In this document: piece by piece, positions 41,647 to 50,141 of the stretch
Layout: every line of letters starts with the position of its first letter
Position numbering within the stretch: the first letter of the stretch is position 1
Source: an uncultured Desulfovibrio sp.
Lineage (GTDB): Bacteria > Desulfobacterota > Desulfovibrionia > Desulfovibrionales > Desulfovibrionaceae
Assembly: GCF_944324505.1 (NCBI RefSeq)
Contig: NZ_CALUWO010000001.1
Location: 310,001-374,000 of the forward strand
DNA: 64,000 nucleotides
Reading direction: 5' to 3'
Position numbers and translations under genes: made by a program
Notes under the pieces: model-generated
Told to the model about the DNA's origin: nothing
What the model saw: the letters and a program-made list of their open reading frames with translations, nothing else
Databases searched by the model: none

Positions 41647-43161
41647 ATGAACGATCTTGTTTTCGTGGACAATGTCAGCCTGTTTCTGCCGGGGGATCCT
41701 GCGCACGAATGGGCCTTGCGCCATATCAGCTGGCACATCGGCCGGGGCGAGCACTGCGCCCTCATGGGCGCCAACGGCGCGGGCAAATCCACCCTGCTGC
41801 GTCTGCTGCGGGGGGAACTGTGGCCCGCCCAGGGCCGCGTCGTCTGGAACGGCCCCGATGGGCCGGAAGAGGCCCCGCTGGCCGGCCGGGCCATGAGCGC
41901 CCTGGTTTCCCCCGGCCAGCAGGAGCAGTACCAGCGCCATGCCTGGTACATCACGGGCCGGGAACTGCTGCTCACCGGCTTTGAAGACACCCCCCTGCTC
42001 TACAGCTATTCGCAGACCCAGCGCGAACAGCTGGTGGCGGACATGGCTCGCCGCCTGGATGCCCTGCCGCTGCTGGACAGGCTGGTGCCCGAGGTTTCGC
42101 AGGGGCAGCTGCGCCTGCTGCTGCTGGGCCGCGCCCTGGTACGGCGCCCGGCCCTGCTGCTGCTGGACGAATGCACCGACGGTCTGGACGATGACCACCG
42201 CCAGCGTTTTCTTGCGCTGCTCGACGAGGTCAGGGAAGACAGCACCATCATCATGAGCACCCACCGCCCGGATCAGCTGCCGGCCTGGTGCCGCCGCATT
42301 CGCTGGGTGGATGCCGGGTGCCTCATGCCCCCGGACTGGCAGCCGCCGCACGACGATGACGACGATGGCGACGCGGACACTCCACCTTCTCCCCTGCCCC
42401 GCTGTGCCCGCGGCCCCGCCGGCAACAAGACCAGCGGCAAAACTGGCGGCGAAACCGGCGGCAAGACTGACGACGGGGCAGACGTTCTGCTGGACGTGCG
42501 CCATGCCACGGTCTTCATCGACCGCAAGGAAGTGCTGCACGACATCTGCTGGCAGCTCCGCCGGGGCGAGCACTGGCGCATCACCGGGGCCAATGGTTCG
42601 GGCAAGTCCACCTTTCTGCGCATGCTGGCCGGTGACGAATTTGTGGCCGATGGTGGCAGCATCAGCCGCTTTCTACCCGGACAGGGTGGAAAAACCGTGG
42701 TACTTTCCGACATCCGCAAGGCGGTGCGCCTGGTCAGCGACCTGTCACAGGCCCTGTACGGCTACAATCTTTCGGCCCTGGAGCTGGTCTGCTCCGGCTG
42801 GGACAATACGGTAGGCAACTATCGGGACTATTCCGCCGCCGAGCTGGAAGAAGCCCGCGCCGTCATGCGCCGCCTGGACTGTCTGTCCCTGGCGGAAACC
42901 TCCATCCGCCTGCTGTCCACGGGCCAGCTGCGCCGTCTCTTTCTGGCCCGCGCCCTGCTGGGCGGTCCCGACATCCTGCTGCTGGACGAACCCTGCTCCG
43001 GGCTGGACGAGCACGGCCGGCATCAGTACCTTGCCCTGCTGGACCGCCTGGCCACGCAGGGCATCCACTTTGTCTTTGTCTCCCATCTGGCCAGCGACGG
43101 ACCATCCTGCCTCAACCGCACGGCACATATGGAAGACGGCCGCCTGCGCATCGTGTCCTAG
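41647..43161 (+). CDS. twin-ABC-domain ATPase, ModF/PhrA-like
   Basis: 504 aa with two ABC ATPase domains and no membrane part. Domain 1 (about 1-225) has Walker A MGANGAGKST, signature VSQGQLRLLLLGRAL and Walker B LLLLDECTDGLDDD. A low-complexity Asp/Gly/Thr/Lys linker (about 235-280) precedes domain 2, with GANGSGKST, LSTGQLRRLFLARALL and ILLLDEPCSGLDEHG. This matches ModF/PhrA, a molybdate-linked ABC protein of uncertain role. No mod operon is nearby. RBS AAGGAGA. Possibly a soluble regulatory ATPase. Confidence 0.8.
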   Translation: MNDLVFVDNVSLFLPGDPAHEWALRHISWHIGRGEHCALMGANGAGKSTLLRLLRGELWPAQGRVVWNGPDGPEEAPLAGRAMSALVSPGQQEQYQRHAWYITGRELLLTGFEDTPLLYSYSQTQREQLVADMARRLDALPLLDRLVPEVSQGQLRLLLLGRALVRRPALLLLDECTDGLDDDHRQRFLALLDEVREDSTIIMSTHRPDQLPAWCRRIRWVDAGCLMPPDWQPPHDDDDDGDADTPPSPLPRCARGPAGNKTSGKTGGETGGKTDDGADVLLDVRHATVFIDRKEVLHDICWQLRRGEHWRITGANGSGKSTFLRMLAGDEFVADGGSISRFLPGQGGKTVVLSDIRKAVRLVSDLSQALYGYNLSALELVCSGWDNTVGNYRDYSAAELEEARAVMRRLDCLSLAETSIRLLSTGQLRRLFLARALLGGPDILLLDEPCSGLDEHGRHQYLALLDRLATQGIHFVFVSHLASDGPSCLNRTAHMEDGRLRIVS

Positions 43162-43181
43162 GGCCTCTGGCAGCATTTCTC

Positions 43182-43220
43182 AAAAAACGGGATGCCCGCC
43201 TGCGGACATCCCGTTTTTTT
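43182..43220. terminator. bidirectional intrinsic terminator
   Basis: AAAAAACGGGATG pairs with CATCCCGTTTTTTT around a 12-nt loop, between the convergent ModF-like and DedA genes. It works in both directions. Confidence 0.9.
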
Positions 43221-43256
43221 CTGTGGACCTGATCCCGGCTGTGCCGCCGGCCTGGC

Positions 43257-43946
43257 CTACGACTCGTGGCGTTCCTTTTCAAAGGGATTTTCCAGCGGTT
43301 CCGCCGGCTTGCCCCGCCCCAGACGCGCACGGACAAGCTCGATGGCCACGGGCAGCAGGGAAACAAGCACAATGCCGTAGACAATGATGCTGAAATTGGC
43401 CCGCACCCACGGCAGATTGCCCAGGAAAAAGCCCGACGACACCAGGCCGCCCACCCACAGGACACAGCCCAGCACATTGAAGGAAAAGAACTGACGCGGA
43501 CACATGAGGGCCACCCCGGCCACAAAGGGCGCAAAGGTTCGCACAATGGGCACAAAGCGGGCCAGCACAATGGCCTTGCCGCCGTGGCGCTGGTAAAAGG
43601 CATGGGCCTTGAGCAGATGTTCCTTCTTGATCAGCCGGGAATCACGGGAAAAGATGGCCGGCCCCACGTGGCGGCCTATGGTATAGTTGGTGGCATCTCC
43701 CAGGGTTCCGGCGGCCAGCATGACCAGCATGACCGTGGGGTAGCTCATGTGGCCGGTACCGGCCACCACGCCGGCGGCAAAAAGCAGGGAATCACCGGGC
43801 AGAAAGGGCGTTACCACCAGGCCGGTTTCGCAGAAAATGATGACAAAGAGAATGGCATAGATCCAGATGCCGTAATTTGCCACCAGCTCGAACAGGTGGG
43901 CGTCAATATGCAGAATGAAATCCACAAGATGGGAAAGCAGTTCCAT
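43257..43946 (-). CDS. DedA/SNARE-associated family membrane protein
   Basis: 229 aa inner-membrane protein of the DedA (VTT domain) family, whose members act as lipid carrier flippases. The family motif is clear: FCETGLVVTPFLPGDSLLFAAG, then GDATNYTIGRHVG and ARFVPIVRTFAPFVAGVALM with the conserved Arg residues. About five hydrophobic segments. The ATG at 43946 follows AAGGAAG. The tail is basic (RARLGRGK...FEKERHES). Confidence 0.9.
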   Translation of the reverse strand: MELLSHLVDFILHIDAHLFELVANYGIWIYAILFVIIFCETGLVVTPFLPGDSLLFAAGVVAGTGHMSYPTVMLVMLAAGTLGDATNYTIGRHVGPAIFSRDSRLIKKEHLLKAHAFYQRHGGKAIVLARFVPIVRTFAPFVAGVALMCPRQFFSFNVLGCVLWVGGLVSSGFFLGNLPWVRANFSIIVYGIVLVSLLPVAIELVRARLGRGKPAEPLENPFEKERHES

Positions 43947-44067
43947 GGTCTTCCTTTGGTTTCCTGAATGGCATGCCACGCCGGCGCGGACGCCTGGCGC
44001 CATGACGCCCTTGTACCCCAGCCGGGCTTGTGGCACAACAGGGAACACACCTGCGAGGACCACGTTC

Positions 44068-45216
44068 ATGCCGCATCCCCTTCCCCGCCCGAGGCAGACG
44101 GCGCGCCGTTTTTCCCTTTTCCTGCTCTGCGCCGCCCTTGTGCTGCTGGCCCTGCCCCACGGCCTGCGTGCCGAGGGCACCTACCGTGTGGGCATGCGCA
44201 CCCTGGGCTACTGGCTGCCAGAATCTGCCGTGCGTCTGGATGTCAATGTGTGGTATCCCACCACCTGGACGCCGCGGGAGCTGCACTATGCGCCATGGCG
44301 CCTTCAGGCAGCGCCCAACAGCACCCCGGCACCGGGGCGCTTTCCGCTTATCCTGCTGTCGCACCCCTCGTCGGGAACGCGCTTTTCCTATCATGACACA
44401 GGCACCTGGCTGGCCGAACACGGCTTTGTGGTGGCAGCCCCCACCCATGCCCATGACTGCATGCGCAATATGGACCAGCTCCACACCTGGGCGCAGTTTT
44501 CCACCCGGGTACGCGAACTGCGCACCCTGCTGGACCGCCTGCTGCAACATGAACAGCTCGGCGCCTGCATTGACCCGCAGCGCGTGGGCATTCTGGGCTT
44601 CGGTTCGGGCGGCACCACGGGCCTGCTCATGGGAGGCGCCCTGCCCGACTGCGCACCGCTGGATGCCCACTGCCGGGTTGCCGGCATCCAGGATGACTAC
44701 TGCAACGTCTGGTCCCGCCGTCAGCTGGACAAGCTCTGCGCCCATCTGCCGCTCACGGCCAGTCTGGCCGATCCCCGCATCCGGGTGGTGGCGGCCGTCA
44801 ACCCCAGTCATGCCATGCTGTTTCCGCCCTCGGCCCTGCGCCACTTCTATCCCCGCCTGCTCCTGGTCAGTGCCGGCCTGCATGACAACAGCGACAGCCG
44901 CCTTACTGCCGAGCTGGCCCGTCACTTTCCCACCCCGCCGCAGTATCTGCATCTGCCCCGCGCTGACCAGGGAGCCTTCATGGCGCCCTGCCCGCCGGCC
45001 CTCAGCGAAGACCTGCCGGAACTCTGCCGCAGCGTCACCGCCGAAGAACGCCTGCAGGAGCAGGAAAAGCTGCGCCGGGGCCTGCTGTCCTTCTTTCTGC
45101 AGTGGCTGGGCCGGAGCGGCGCCGTGCCGGCCATTCCCGATCCGCCGGACCTGACGCCGCCCCCGCCGCCGTACGCTCCGGCCGCTCGCGAGAACCAGCG
45201 CCGGATACGGCGCTGA
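44068..45216 (+). CDS. secreted alpha/beta hydrolase-like protein with altered active site
   Basis: 382 aa. A basic N-terminus and a hydrophobic stretch (15-35, ending GLRAEG) form a signal peptide. The rest resembles dienelactone hydrolase/PAF-acetylhydrolase-type folds: VWYPTTW, PLILLSHPSSG (oxyanion region) and HGFVVAAPTHAHD. The nucleophile elbow reads GILGFGSGGTTG, where a GxSxG Ser would sit at G179 with Ser180 one residue later. The usual catalytic His region reads RADQGAF with Gln. It may therefore be inactive or use different residues. The C-terminus is Pro-rich. Function unknown. Confidence 0.7.
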   Translation: MPHPLPRPRQTARRFSLFLLCAALVLLALPHGLRAEGTYRVGMRTLGYWLPESAVRLDVNVWYPTTWTPRELHYAPWRLQAAPNSTPAPGRFPLILLSHPSSGTRFSYHDTGTWLAEHGFVVAAPTHAHDCMRNMDQLHTWAQFSTRVRELRTLLDRLLQHEQLGACIDPQRVGILGFGSGGTTGLLMGGALPDCAPLDAHCRVAGIQDDYCNVWSRRQLDKLCAHLPLTASLADPRIRVVAAVNPSHAMLFPPSALRHFYPRLLLVSAGLHDNSDSRLTAELARHFPTPPQYLHLPRADQGAFMAPCPPALSEDLPELCRSVTAEERLQEQEKLRRGLLSFFLQWLGRSGAVPAIPDPPDLTPPPPPYAPAARENQRRIRR

Positions 45217-45346
45217 CTTCCCGCCGGGCATGCCGCCTTGACAAGGACGCGCCGAATGGCTAGAGGCCAAGAATTCCCTGTCATATCGCACAGCTGTTTC
45301 CCCCACCACCCGCCCCGCACGGGAACGGCTTGTTGAGGAAGCGTCC

Positions 45347-45889
45347 ATGTTTCGTCTGCTTCTCTGCCTTCTTGCCCTGCTGTCCGTTCTGCTCCCGGCC
45401 CGGACGGCTCTGACCGCGCCAGCCGATGCCGACGATGGCTGGCAGATCATGCCTGCCGGCGCACGGCCCACCTATATCGGCATCCACGGGGGCACCGTTC
45501 CCGTGAGCCTGCTCATCAATCAGGACGGCACGGCCCTGGTGAGTTTTGTGGGCCGCACGGGCAATGACTTTCTGGAAATCCTGCACCGCACGGACATCCG
45601 TATGCCGTCTCTGCTCAACAATGCCACCAGCCGGGCCGGCAGCGGCTCTTCCGCCACCACCCTGCTGCTCACGGGCAATGCGGACCGCAGCATGCTTGTC
45701 TTCTATATCGTGGGGGACGGCGCCAGCCGCACCAACGTGCCCATGAACGATCTGGTGCCCTTCGGCCTGTCCGCCACGCCGCTCTATGTGGAGGGCAGCA
45801 TCCGCCTGCCGGACCAGCCCTCGCCCGACAGGCTCCACCGCCTCACCCTTGATCCGCAGTATCTCCAGCCCCGCCGCTCCGACAGCTAG
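45347..45889 (+). CDS. hypothetical secreted protein
   Basis: 180 aa with a Sec signal peptide (MFRLLLCLLALLSVLLPARTALTAPA). The mature part looks beta-rich, with GWQIMPAGARPTYIGIHGGTVPVSLLINQDGTALVSFVGRTGNDF and repeated short strands. No Cys remains after the signal peptide, and no family is recognised. It lies 130 bp downstream of the hydrolase-like gene on the same strand and may be co-expressed with it. RBS GAGGAAG. Confidence 0.7.
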   Translation: MFRLLLCLLALLSVLLPARTALTAPADADDGWQIMPAGARPTYIGIHGGTVPVSLLINQDGTALVSFVGRTGNDFLEILHRTDIRMPSLLNNATSRAGSGSSATTLLLTGNADRSMLVFYIVGDGASRTNVPMNDLVPFGLSATPLYVEGSIRLPDQPSPDRLHRLTLDPQYLQPRRSDS

Positions 45890-46072
45890 CCGCCCTTCCC
45901 GACATGCCGCAGCGCCCACCGGCAGCGCCGCGCACAGGCCAGACAGCCCCCTGCCTGCCCATGCCGCACGTCACGGCCGCCAGGCGGTCCGGCGCACCTG
46001 CCCCTGCGTGACCATTCCGGGCATGCCGCCCCGTTCCCTTTGTCCCGCGTTTTTCCGCCCGGCAACGACAAA

Positions 46073-46102
46073 GGGGGAGGAAACCCCGTGGTTTCCTCCC
46101 CC
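46073..46102 (-). terminator. hairpin after the lactate permease gene
   Basis: Perfect 13-bp stem GGGGGAGGAAACC / GGTTTCCTCCCCC with a 4-nt loop. On the minus strand only a short TTT follows. Confidence 0.65.
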
Positions 46103-46126
46103 CGCATGCCTTCTCTGGACGGCAGC

Positions 46127-47770
46127 CTAGCCCGGCAGAGTCCAACGCAGCGGACCGGCCATGAGCCAGGTCAGCAGGCAGATGACAATGGTCATGGCAA
46201 TGCTGTGTCCCAGCGCAAAGCGGAAGAGGTTGCCCTCCTGCCCCACCATGCCCGTGGCCGCCGTGGCCACGCTGATGGTCTGCGGCGAGATCATCTTGCC
46301 GGTGACGCCGCCGGCCGAATTGGAGGCCACGGCCAGCTCCGGCGGCATGCCCACCACCTCGGCGGTGGAACGCTGCATGCCGCAGAACAGCGCATTGGAC
46401 GAGGTGTCGGATCCCGTCAGAAAGACGCCCACCCAGCCCAGCAGAGGCGAAAAGAGCGGGAAAAGACTGCCCGTGAGGGTAAAGCCGATACCCAGGGTGG
46501 AACTCATGCCCGCGTAGTTCATGAGATAGGCCAGGCCAAGAATCATGGCAATGGTGAGCACGGGAAAGCGCAGCTGGTACCAGGTGCGGAAGAAGCAGGA
46601 AACCGCACGACCCAGGGAGTAGTTGCGCATGAAGGGCACGGACAGGAAGCCCGCCAGGAGAATGGCCGTACCGCCGGAGGACAGCCAGTTGAACTTGAAG
46701 ATGGCAGCATAGGGCGTGGTTTCGCTCACGATGGGCACGGTGCGGGCCACGGCCCCTTCCAGCCCCGGCCAGGCAATGCCCTGCGTGGCCACAGCGCCGG
46801 ACACGGAATCCAGCACGGCCTTCACCGACGGCAGCCCCCACAGAAAGACCATGATGGCCAGGATGATATAGGGCAGCCAGGCCCGAAGGACCAGACCGGC
46901 CGCCGGCGCGGGACCGTTCTGCGCCTCCTCGCTGTCATCGGCAAAGCGGAAGACGCGCGCGGGCTTCCAGAAGCGCAGCAGGACCACCAGGGCCACCAGG
47001 GTGGCCGGCGCGGAAATGATATTGGGCAGCGTGGGGCCGTGATAGTTGGAAAAGAGGAACTGCGTGCCGGCAAAAACGGCCCCGGCCAGCAGCACGGCGG
47101 GCAGCACTTCCAGGGAACGGCGGATGCCGCACATGGTGATGCTCAGCCACAGCGGCACCACAAAGGCCAGCAGCAGCAGCTGCCGCCCCACGATCTGGCT
47201 TACCGTGAGGTCGGAAAAGCCGGACACCTGTGCGGCCACCAGCACGGGTACGCCAATGGCCCCGAAGGCCACGGGGGCGGTATTGGCAATAAGGCAGATG
47301 CCGGCCGCATAGATGGGCTTGAAACCCAGTCCCATGAGCATGGCCGCCGTGATGGCCACCGGCGTGCCGAAGCCCGCCGTGCCCTCGATGAAGGAACCGA
47401 AGGCAAAGGCAATGAAGATGGCCTGCAGGCGCCGGTCGTCCGTCAGGCGGGCCAGCGACTGCTTGATGATGTCGAAATCGCCGGATTCCACGGTGAGGTT
47501 GTAGATCCAGACAGCCGTGACCACGATCCAGATAATGGGAAAGATGCCGTTGGCCGCCCCGTAGATGACGGCATTGACCGCCGTCATGACGGGCATGGTC
47601 CACACAAGGACTGCCAGCAGAAAGGAAATGGCAAGGCCCACAAAGGCGGCATAATGCCCCTTGGAGCGGCGGAAGGCCAGCATGTAGAACAGAACCAGCA
47701 GGGGAATGCCGGCCACCAGCGCGGAAAGCACGGGACTTCCCGCAGGGTCGTAAACCTGGGTCCAGGGCAT
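46127..47770 (-). CDS. lctP: L-lactate permease (LctP family)
   Basis: Inner-membrane lactate (or glycolate) importer, 547 aa, with about 12-14 helices and the family start MPWTQVYDPAGS. Conserved segments include GFGTPVAITAAMLMGLGFKPIYAAG, NIISAPATLVALVVLL, LGWVGVFLTGSDTSSNALFCGMQ and the end ISPQTISVATAATGMVGQEG. The ATG at 47770 follows AAGAGGAG. It lies beside the lactate oxidation operon (48744-54274), with divergent orientation across the EVE gene. Upstream are a 7-bp-arm dyad (47937) and a partial sigma-54-like -24 element. Confidence 0.93.
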   Translation of the reverse strand: MPWTQVYDPAGSPVLSALVAGIPLLVLFYMLAFRRSKGHYAAFVGLAISFLLAVLVWTMPVMTAVNAVIYGAANGIFPIIWIVVTAVWIYNLTVESGDFDIIKQSLARLTDDRRLQAIFIAFAFGSFIEGTAGFGTPVAITAAMLMGLGFKPIYAAGICLIANTAPVAFGAIGVPVLVAAQVSGFSDLTVSQIVGRQLLLLAFVVPLWLSITMCGIRRSLEVLPAVLLAGAVFAGTQFLFSNYHGPTLPNIISAPATLVALVVLLRFWKPARVFRFADDSEEAQNGPAPAAGLVLRAWLPYIILAIMVFLWGLPSVKAVLDSVSGAVATQGIAWPGLEGAVARTVPIVSETTPYAAIFKFNWLSSGGTAILLAGFLSVPFMRNYSLGRAVSCFFRTWYQLRFPVLTIAMILGLAYLMNYAGMSSTLGIGFTLTGSLFPLFSPLLGWVGVFLTGSDTSSNALFCGMQRSTAEVVGMPPELAVASNSAGGVTGKMISPQTISVATAATGMVGQEGNLFRFALGHSIAMTIVICLLTWLMAGPLRWTLPG

Positions 47771-47936
47771 GAGGACTCCTCTTGACAGGCGGTGCTGCCG
47801 GATGATCGTGCAGGGTGCGGCAGCTGTGACACCAGGCACGAAGTCGCCGTGCGCCTTTGCCGGCAACCGGGAACCTTTAGCGCCGTCTTTCCGTACAGGC
47901 AAGTGATTTCCTCACAAATTTCCAAAAAAAACTGCC

Positions 47937-47956
47937 TGTTGTCATGGGAGACAACA
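47937..47956. promoter_or_regulatory. operator-like dyad and partial -24 element before the lactate permease
   Basis: TGTTGTC-ATGGGA-GACAACA is a perfect 7-bp inverted repeat. On the minus strand, CTGGCACGTTAC (47973-47962) matches the sigma-54 -24 element, but the expected -12 TTGC reads TACA. If transcription starts near 47950, the dyad overlaps the start site and could bind a repressor or activator. Tentative. Confidence 0.35.
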
Positions 47957-48069
47957 TGTAGTAACGTGCCAGCGTTCCGGATGCCCCCTGCGGGACATCC
48001 CGGCAGGATTTTACAGTAACATATGAACTTTATTATAAAAGTATTATTTCACAAAAAATCAGGAATGCT

Positions 48070-48534
48070 ATGCAATACTGGCTCTTCAAGTCCGAACCCG
48101 GCTGTTTCTCCTGGCAGGATCTTGCCGCCGCCCCGGGACAGACGACCTCGTGGGATGGGGTGCGCAACTACCAGGCCCGCAACTTCATGAAGGCCATGCA
48201 GGTGGGAGACCTGGGCTTTTTTTACCACAGCGGCCAAACGCCCGCCATCGTGGGCGTGGTGGAGGTGGTACGCGCCGCCTACCCCGACCATACGGCGCTG
48301 GACCCGGAAAATCCCCACTTTGACCCGCGGGCCACGCCCCAGAAACCCATCTGGGAAATGGTGGATGTGCGCCTGCGGCAGGCCCTTCCCCGTCCGCTGA
48401 GCCGGCGGGAGCTGTCCGGCCATGCTGGCCTGGCTCATATGGAACTCATGCGCAAGGGCAGCCGCCTTTCCGTGCAGCCCGTGGATGAGGCTGCCTTTCA
48501 CTACATTCTGGCCCTGAGCAACGCCCCCGGCTAG
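48070..48534 (+). CDS. EVE-domain protein
   Basis: 154 aa single EVE domain (PUA-like, THYN1/YpaH type): MQYWLFKSEPGCFSWQDL at the start, then TSWDGVRNYQARNFMKAMQVGDLGFFYHSG with the conserved aromatic pocket residues. EVE proteins bind modified bases in RNA or DNA. The function here is unknown. It lies between the lactate permease and the lactate dehydrogenase genes, with an A+T-rich promoter region upstream (48020-48060). Confidence 0.9.
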   Translation: MQYWLFKSEPGCFSWQDLAAAPGQTTSWDGVRNYQARNFMKAMQVGDLGFFYHSGQTPAIVGVVEVVRAAYPDHTALDPENPHFDPRATPQKPIWEMVDVRLRQALPRPLSRRELSGHAGLAHMELMRKGSRLSVQPVDEAAFHYILALSNAPG

Positions 48535-48743
48535 CACCGCGTGCCCGCGGCCCAGTGCAATGGCGCTCCCCAGGGGACGCTGCCCCCTGTTTTCGGCGCT
48601 GCCGAGCCTGTGGGCAACGGGCAGGGGCACTTCTGTGCCACCACCCCTTTACAGTCGGCCCTCACTGGCGTATGAGCGCATCCCTGTCCCTTCCTTCCGG
48701 CGGGGACCGTCTTTCTTGCCCCTTTGTCTCTGCGAGGATTCCC

Positions 48744-50132
48744 ATGGCAAACAAATCCCTGATCCGGGACTTCGAAAACCTGCTTGGTCCCGAAAATGTC
48801 TTCAGCTCCGAAGCTGACCGCCAGAGCTATTCCTACGATTCGGCCGTGCTGCCGCCCATCGTGCCCACGCTGGTCATCCGCCCCACCACCGGCGAACAGC
48901 TGGGGCAGTCTGTCAAAAAGCTCTATGATGCCGGCATTCCCATGACCGTGCGCGGCGCCGGCACCAATCTTTCCGGCGGCGTCATTCCCGACGATCAGGA
49001 CAGTGTGGTCATCCTTACCAACGGTCTCAACCGCATTCTGGAAATCAACGAAAACGACCTCTATGCCGTGGTGGAACCGGGCGTGGTCACGGCCACCTTT
49101 GCCGCCGCGGTGGAAAAGAAGGGCCTCTTCTATCCCCCGGACCCGGGTTCGCAGGCCGTGTCCACCCTGGGCGGCAATATTGCCGAAAATGCGGGCGGGC
49201 TGCGCGGCCTCAAATACGGCGTGACCCGGGACTACGTCATGGGCGTGGAATTTTTCGATGCCACGGGCGCCCTGGTCAGAAGCGGCTCGCGCACGGTCAA
49301 GTGCGTCACCGGCTACAATCTGGCCGGCATGCTCAGCCAGAGCGAAGGCACCCTGGGCATCATCTCCCAGGCCATTCTCAAGCTGGTGCCGCCGCCGCAG
49401 GCTTCCAAGGCGCTCATGGCCGTCTTTGACGACATGCAGAAGGCTGCCGAGGCCGTGGCCGGCATCATTGCCGCCCATGTGGTTCCCTGCACCCTGGAAT
49501 TTCTGGACAACAACACCATCGTGCGCGTGGACGACTTCACCCATGCGGGCCTGCCGCGCGACGCGGCCGCCATCCTGCTCATCGAGGTGGACGGTCACCC
49601 CGCCCAGGTAGCCGACGATGCCGAGGCCGTGGAACGCGTGCTCAGGGCCTCGGGCGCCACGGCCGTGCATGTGGCCCGCGATGCCGCCGAAAAGAATACC
49701 CTCTGGGAGGCCCGCCGCATGGCCCTGCCCGTGCTGGCCCGTGCCCGGCCCACCACCATTCTGGAAGACGCCACCGTGCCCCGCTCGCAGATTCCGGCCA
49801 TGATGCACGCCGTGACCAGCATTGCCGCCAAGTATCAGGTGGAAGTGGGTACCTTCGGCCATGCCGGGGACGGCAACCTGCACCCCACCTTCCTCTGCGA
49901 CAAGCGCAATGCCGAGGAATTCGCCCGGGTGGAAGCGGCCATTGACGAAATGTTCGACACGGCCCTCAGCCTGCACGGCACTCTCTCCGGCGAACACGGC
50001 ATCGGGACGGCCAAGGCCCGGTGGATGGAAAAGGAAACCTCGCGCGGCACCATTCTCTTTTCGCAGCGCCTGCGCCGCGCCCTTGATCCCAAGGGCCTGC
50101 TCAATCCCACCAAGCTGGTGAGCATCCGTTAG
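48744..50132 (+). CDS. FAD-linked D-lactate dehydrogenase/glycolate oxidase, GlcD-like
   Basis: Flavin-dependent 2-hydroxyacid dehydrogenase, 462 aa. The FAD_binding_4 domain has PTTGEQLGQSVKKLYDAGIPMTVRGAGTNLSGG and YPPDPGSQAVSTLGGNIAENAGGLRGLKYGVTRDYV. The C-terminal FAD-oxidase domain has the metal/substrate segments TFGHAGDGNLHPTF and GTLSGEHGIG. Start MANKSL at 48744 (RBS GCGAGGA). The Fe-S partner follows after 9 bp. Context indicates D-lactate oxidation to pyruvate in sulfate respiration; glycolate is an alternative substrate. Confidence 0.9.
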   Translation: MANKSLIRDFENLLGPENVFSSEADRQSYSYDSAVLPPIVPTLVIRPTTGEQLGQSVKKLYDAGIPMTVRGAGTNLSGGVIPDDQDSVVILTNGLNRILEINENDLYAVVEPGVVTATFAAAVEKKGLFYPPDPGSQAVSTLGGNIAENAGGLRGLKYGVTRDYVMGVEFFDATGALVRSGSRTVKCVTGYNLAGMLSQSEGTLGIISQAILKLVPPPQASKALMAVFDDMQKAAEAVAGIIAAHVVPCTLEFLDNNTIVRVDDFTHAGLPRDAAAILLIEVDGHPAQVADDAEAVERVLRASGATAVHVARDAAEKNTLWEARRMALPVLARARPTTILEDATVPRSQIPAMMHAVTSIAAKYQVEVGTFGHAGDGNLHPTFLCDKRNAEEFARVEAAIDEMFDTALSLHGTLSGEHGIGTAKARWMEKETSRGTILFSQRLRRALDPKGLLNPTKLVSIR

Positions 50133-50141
50133 GAGGGCATC

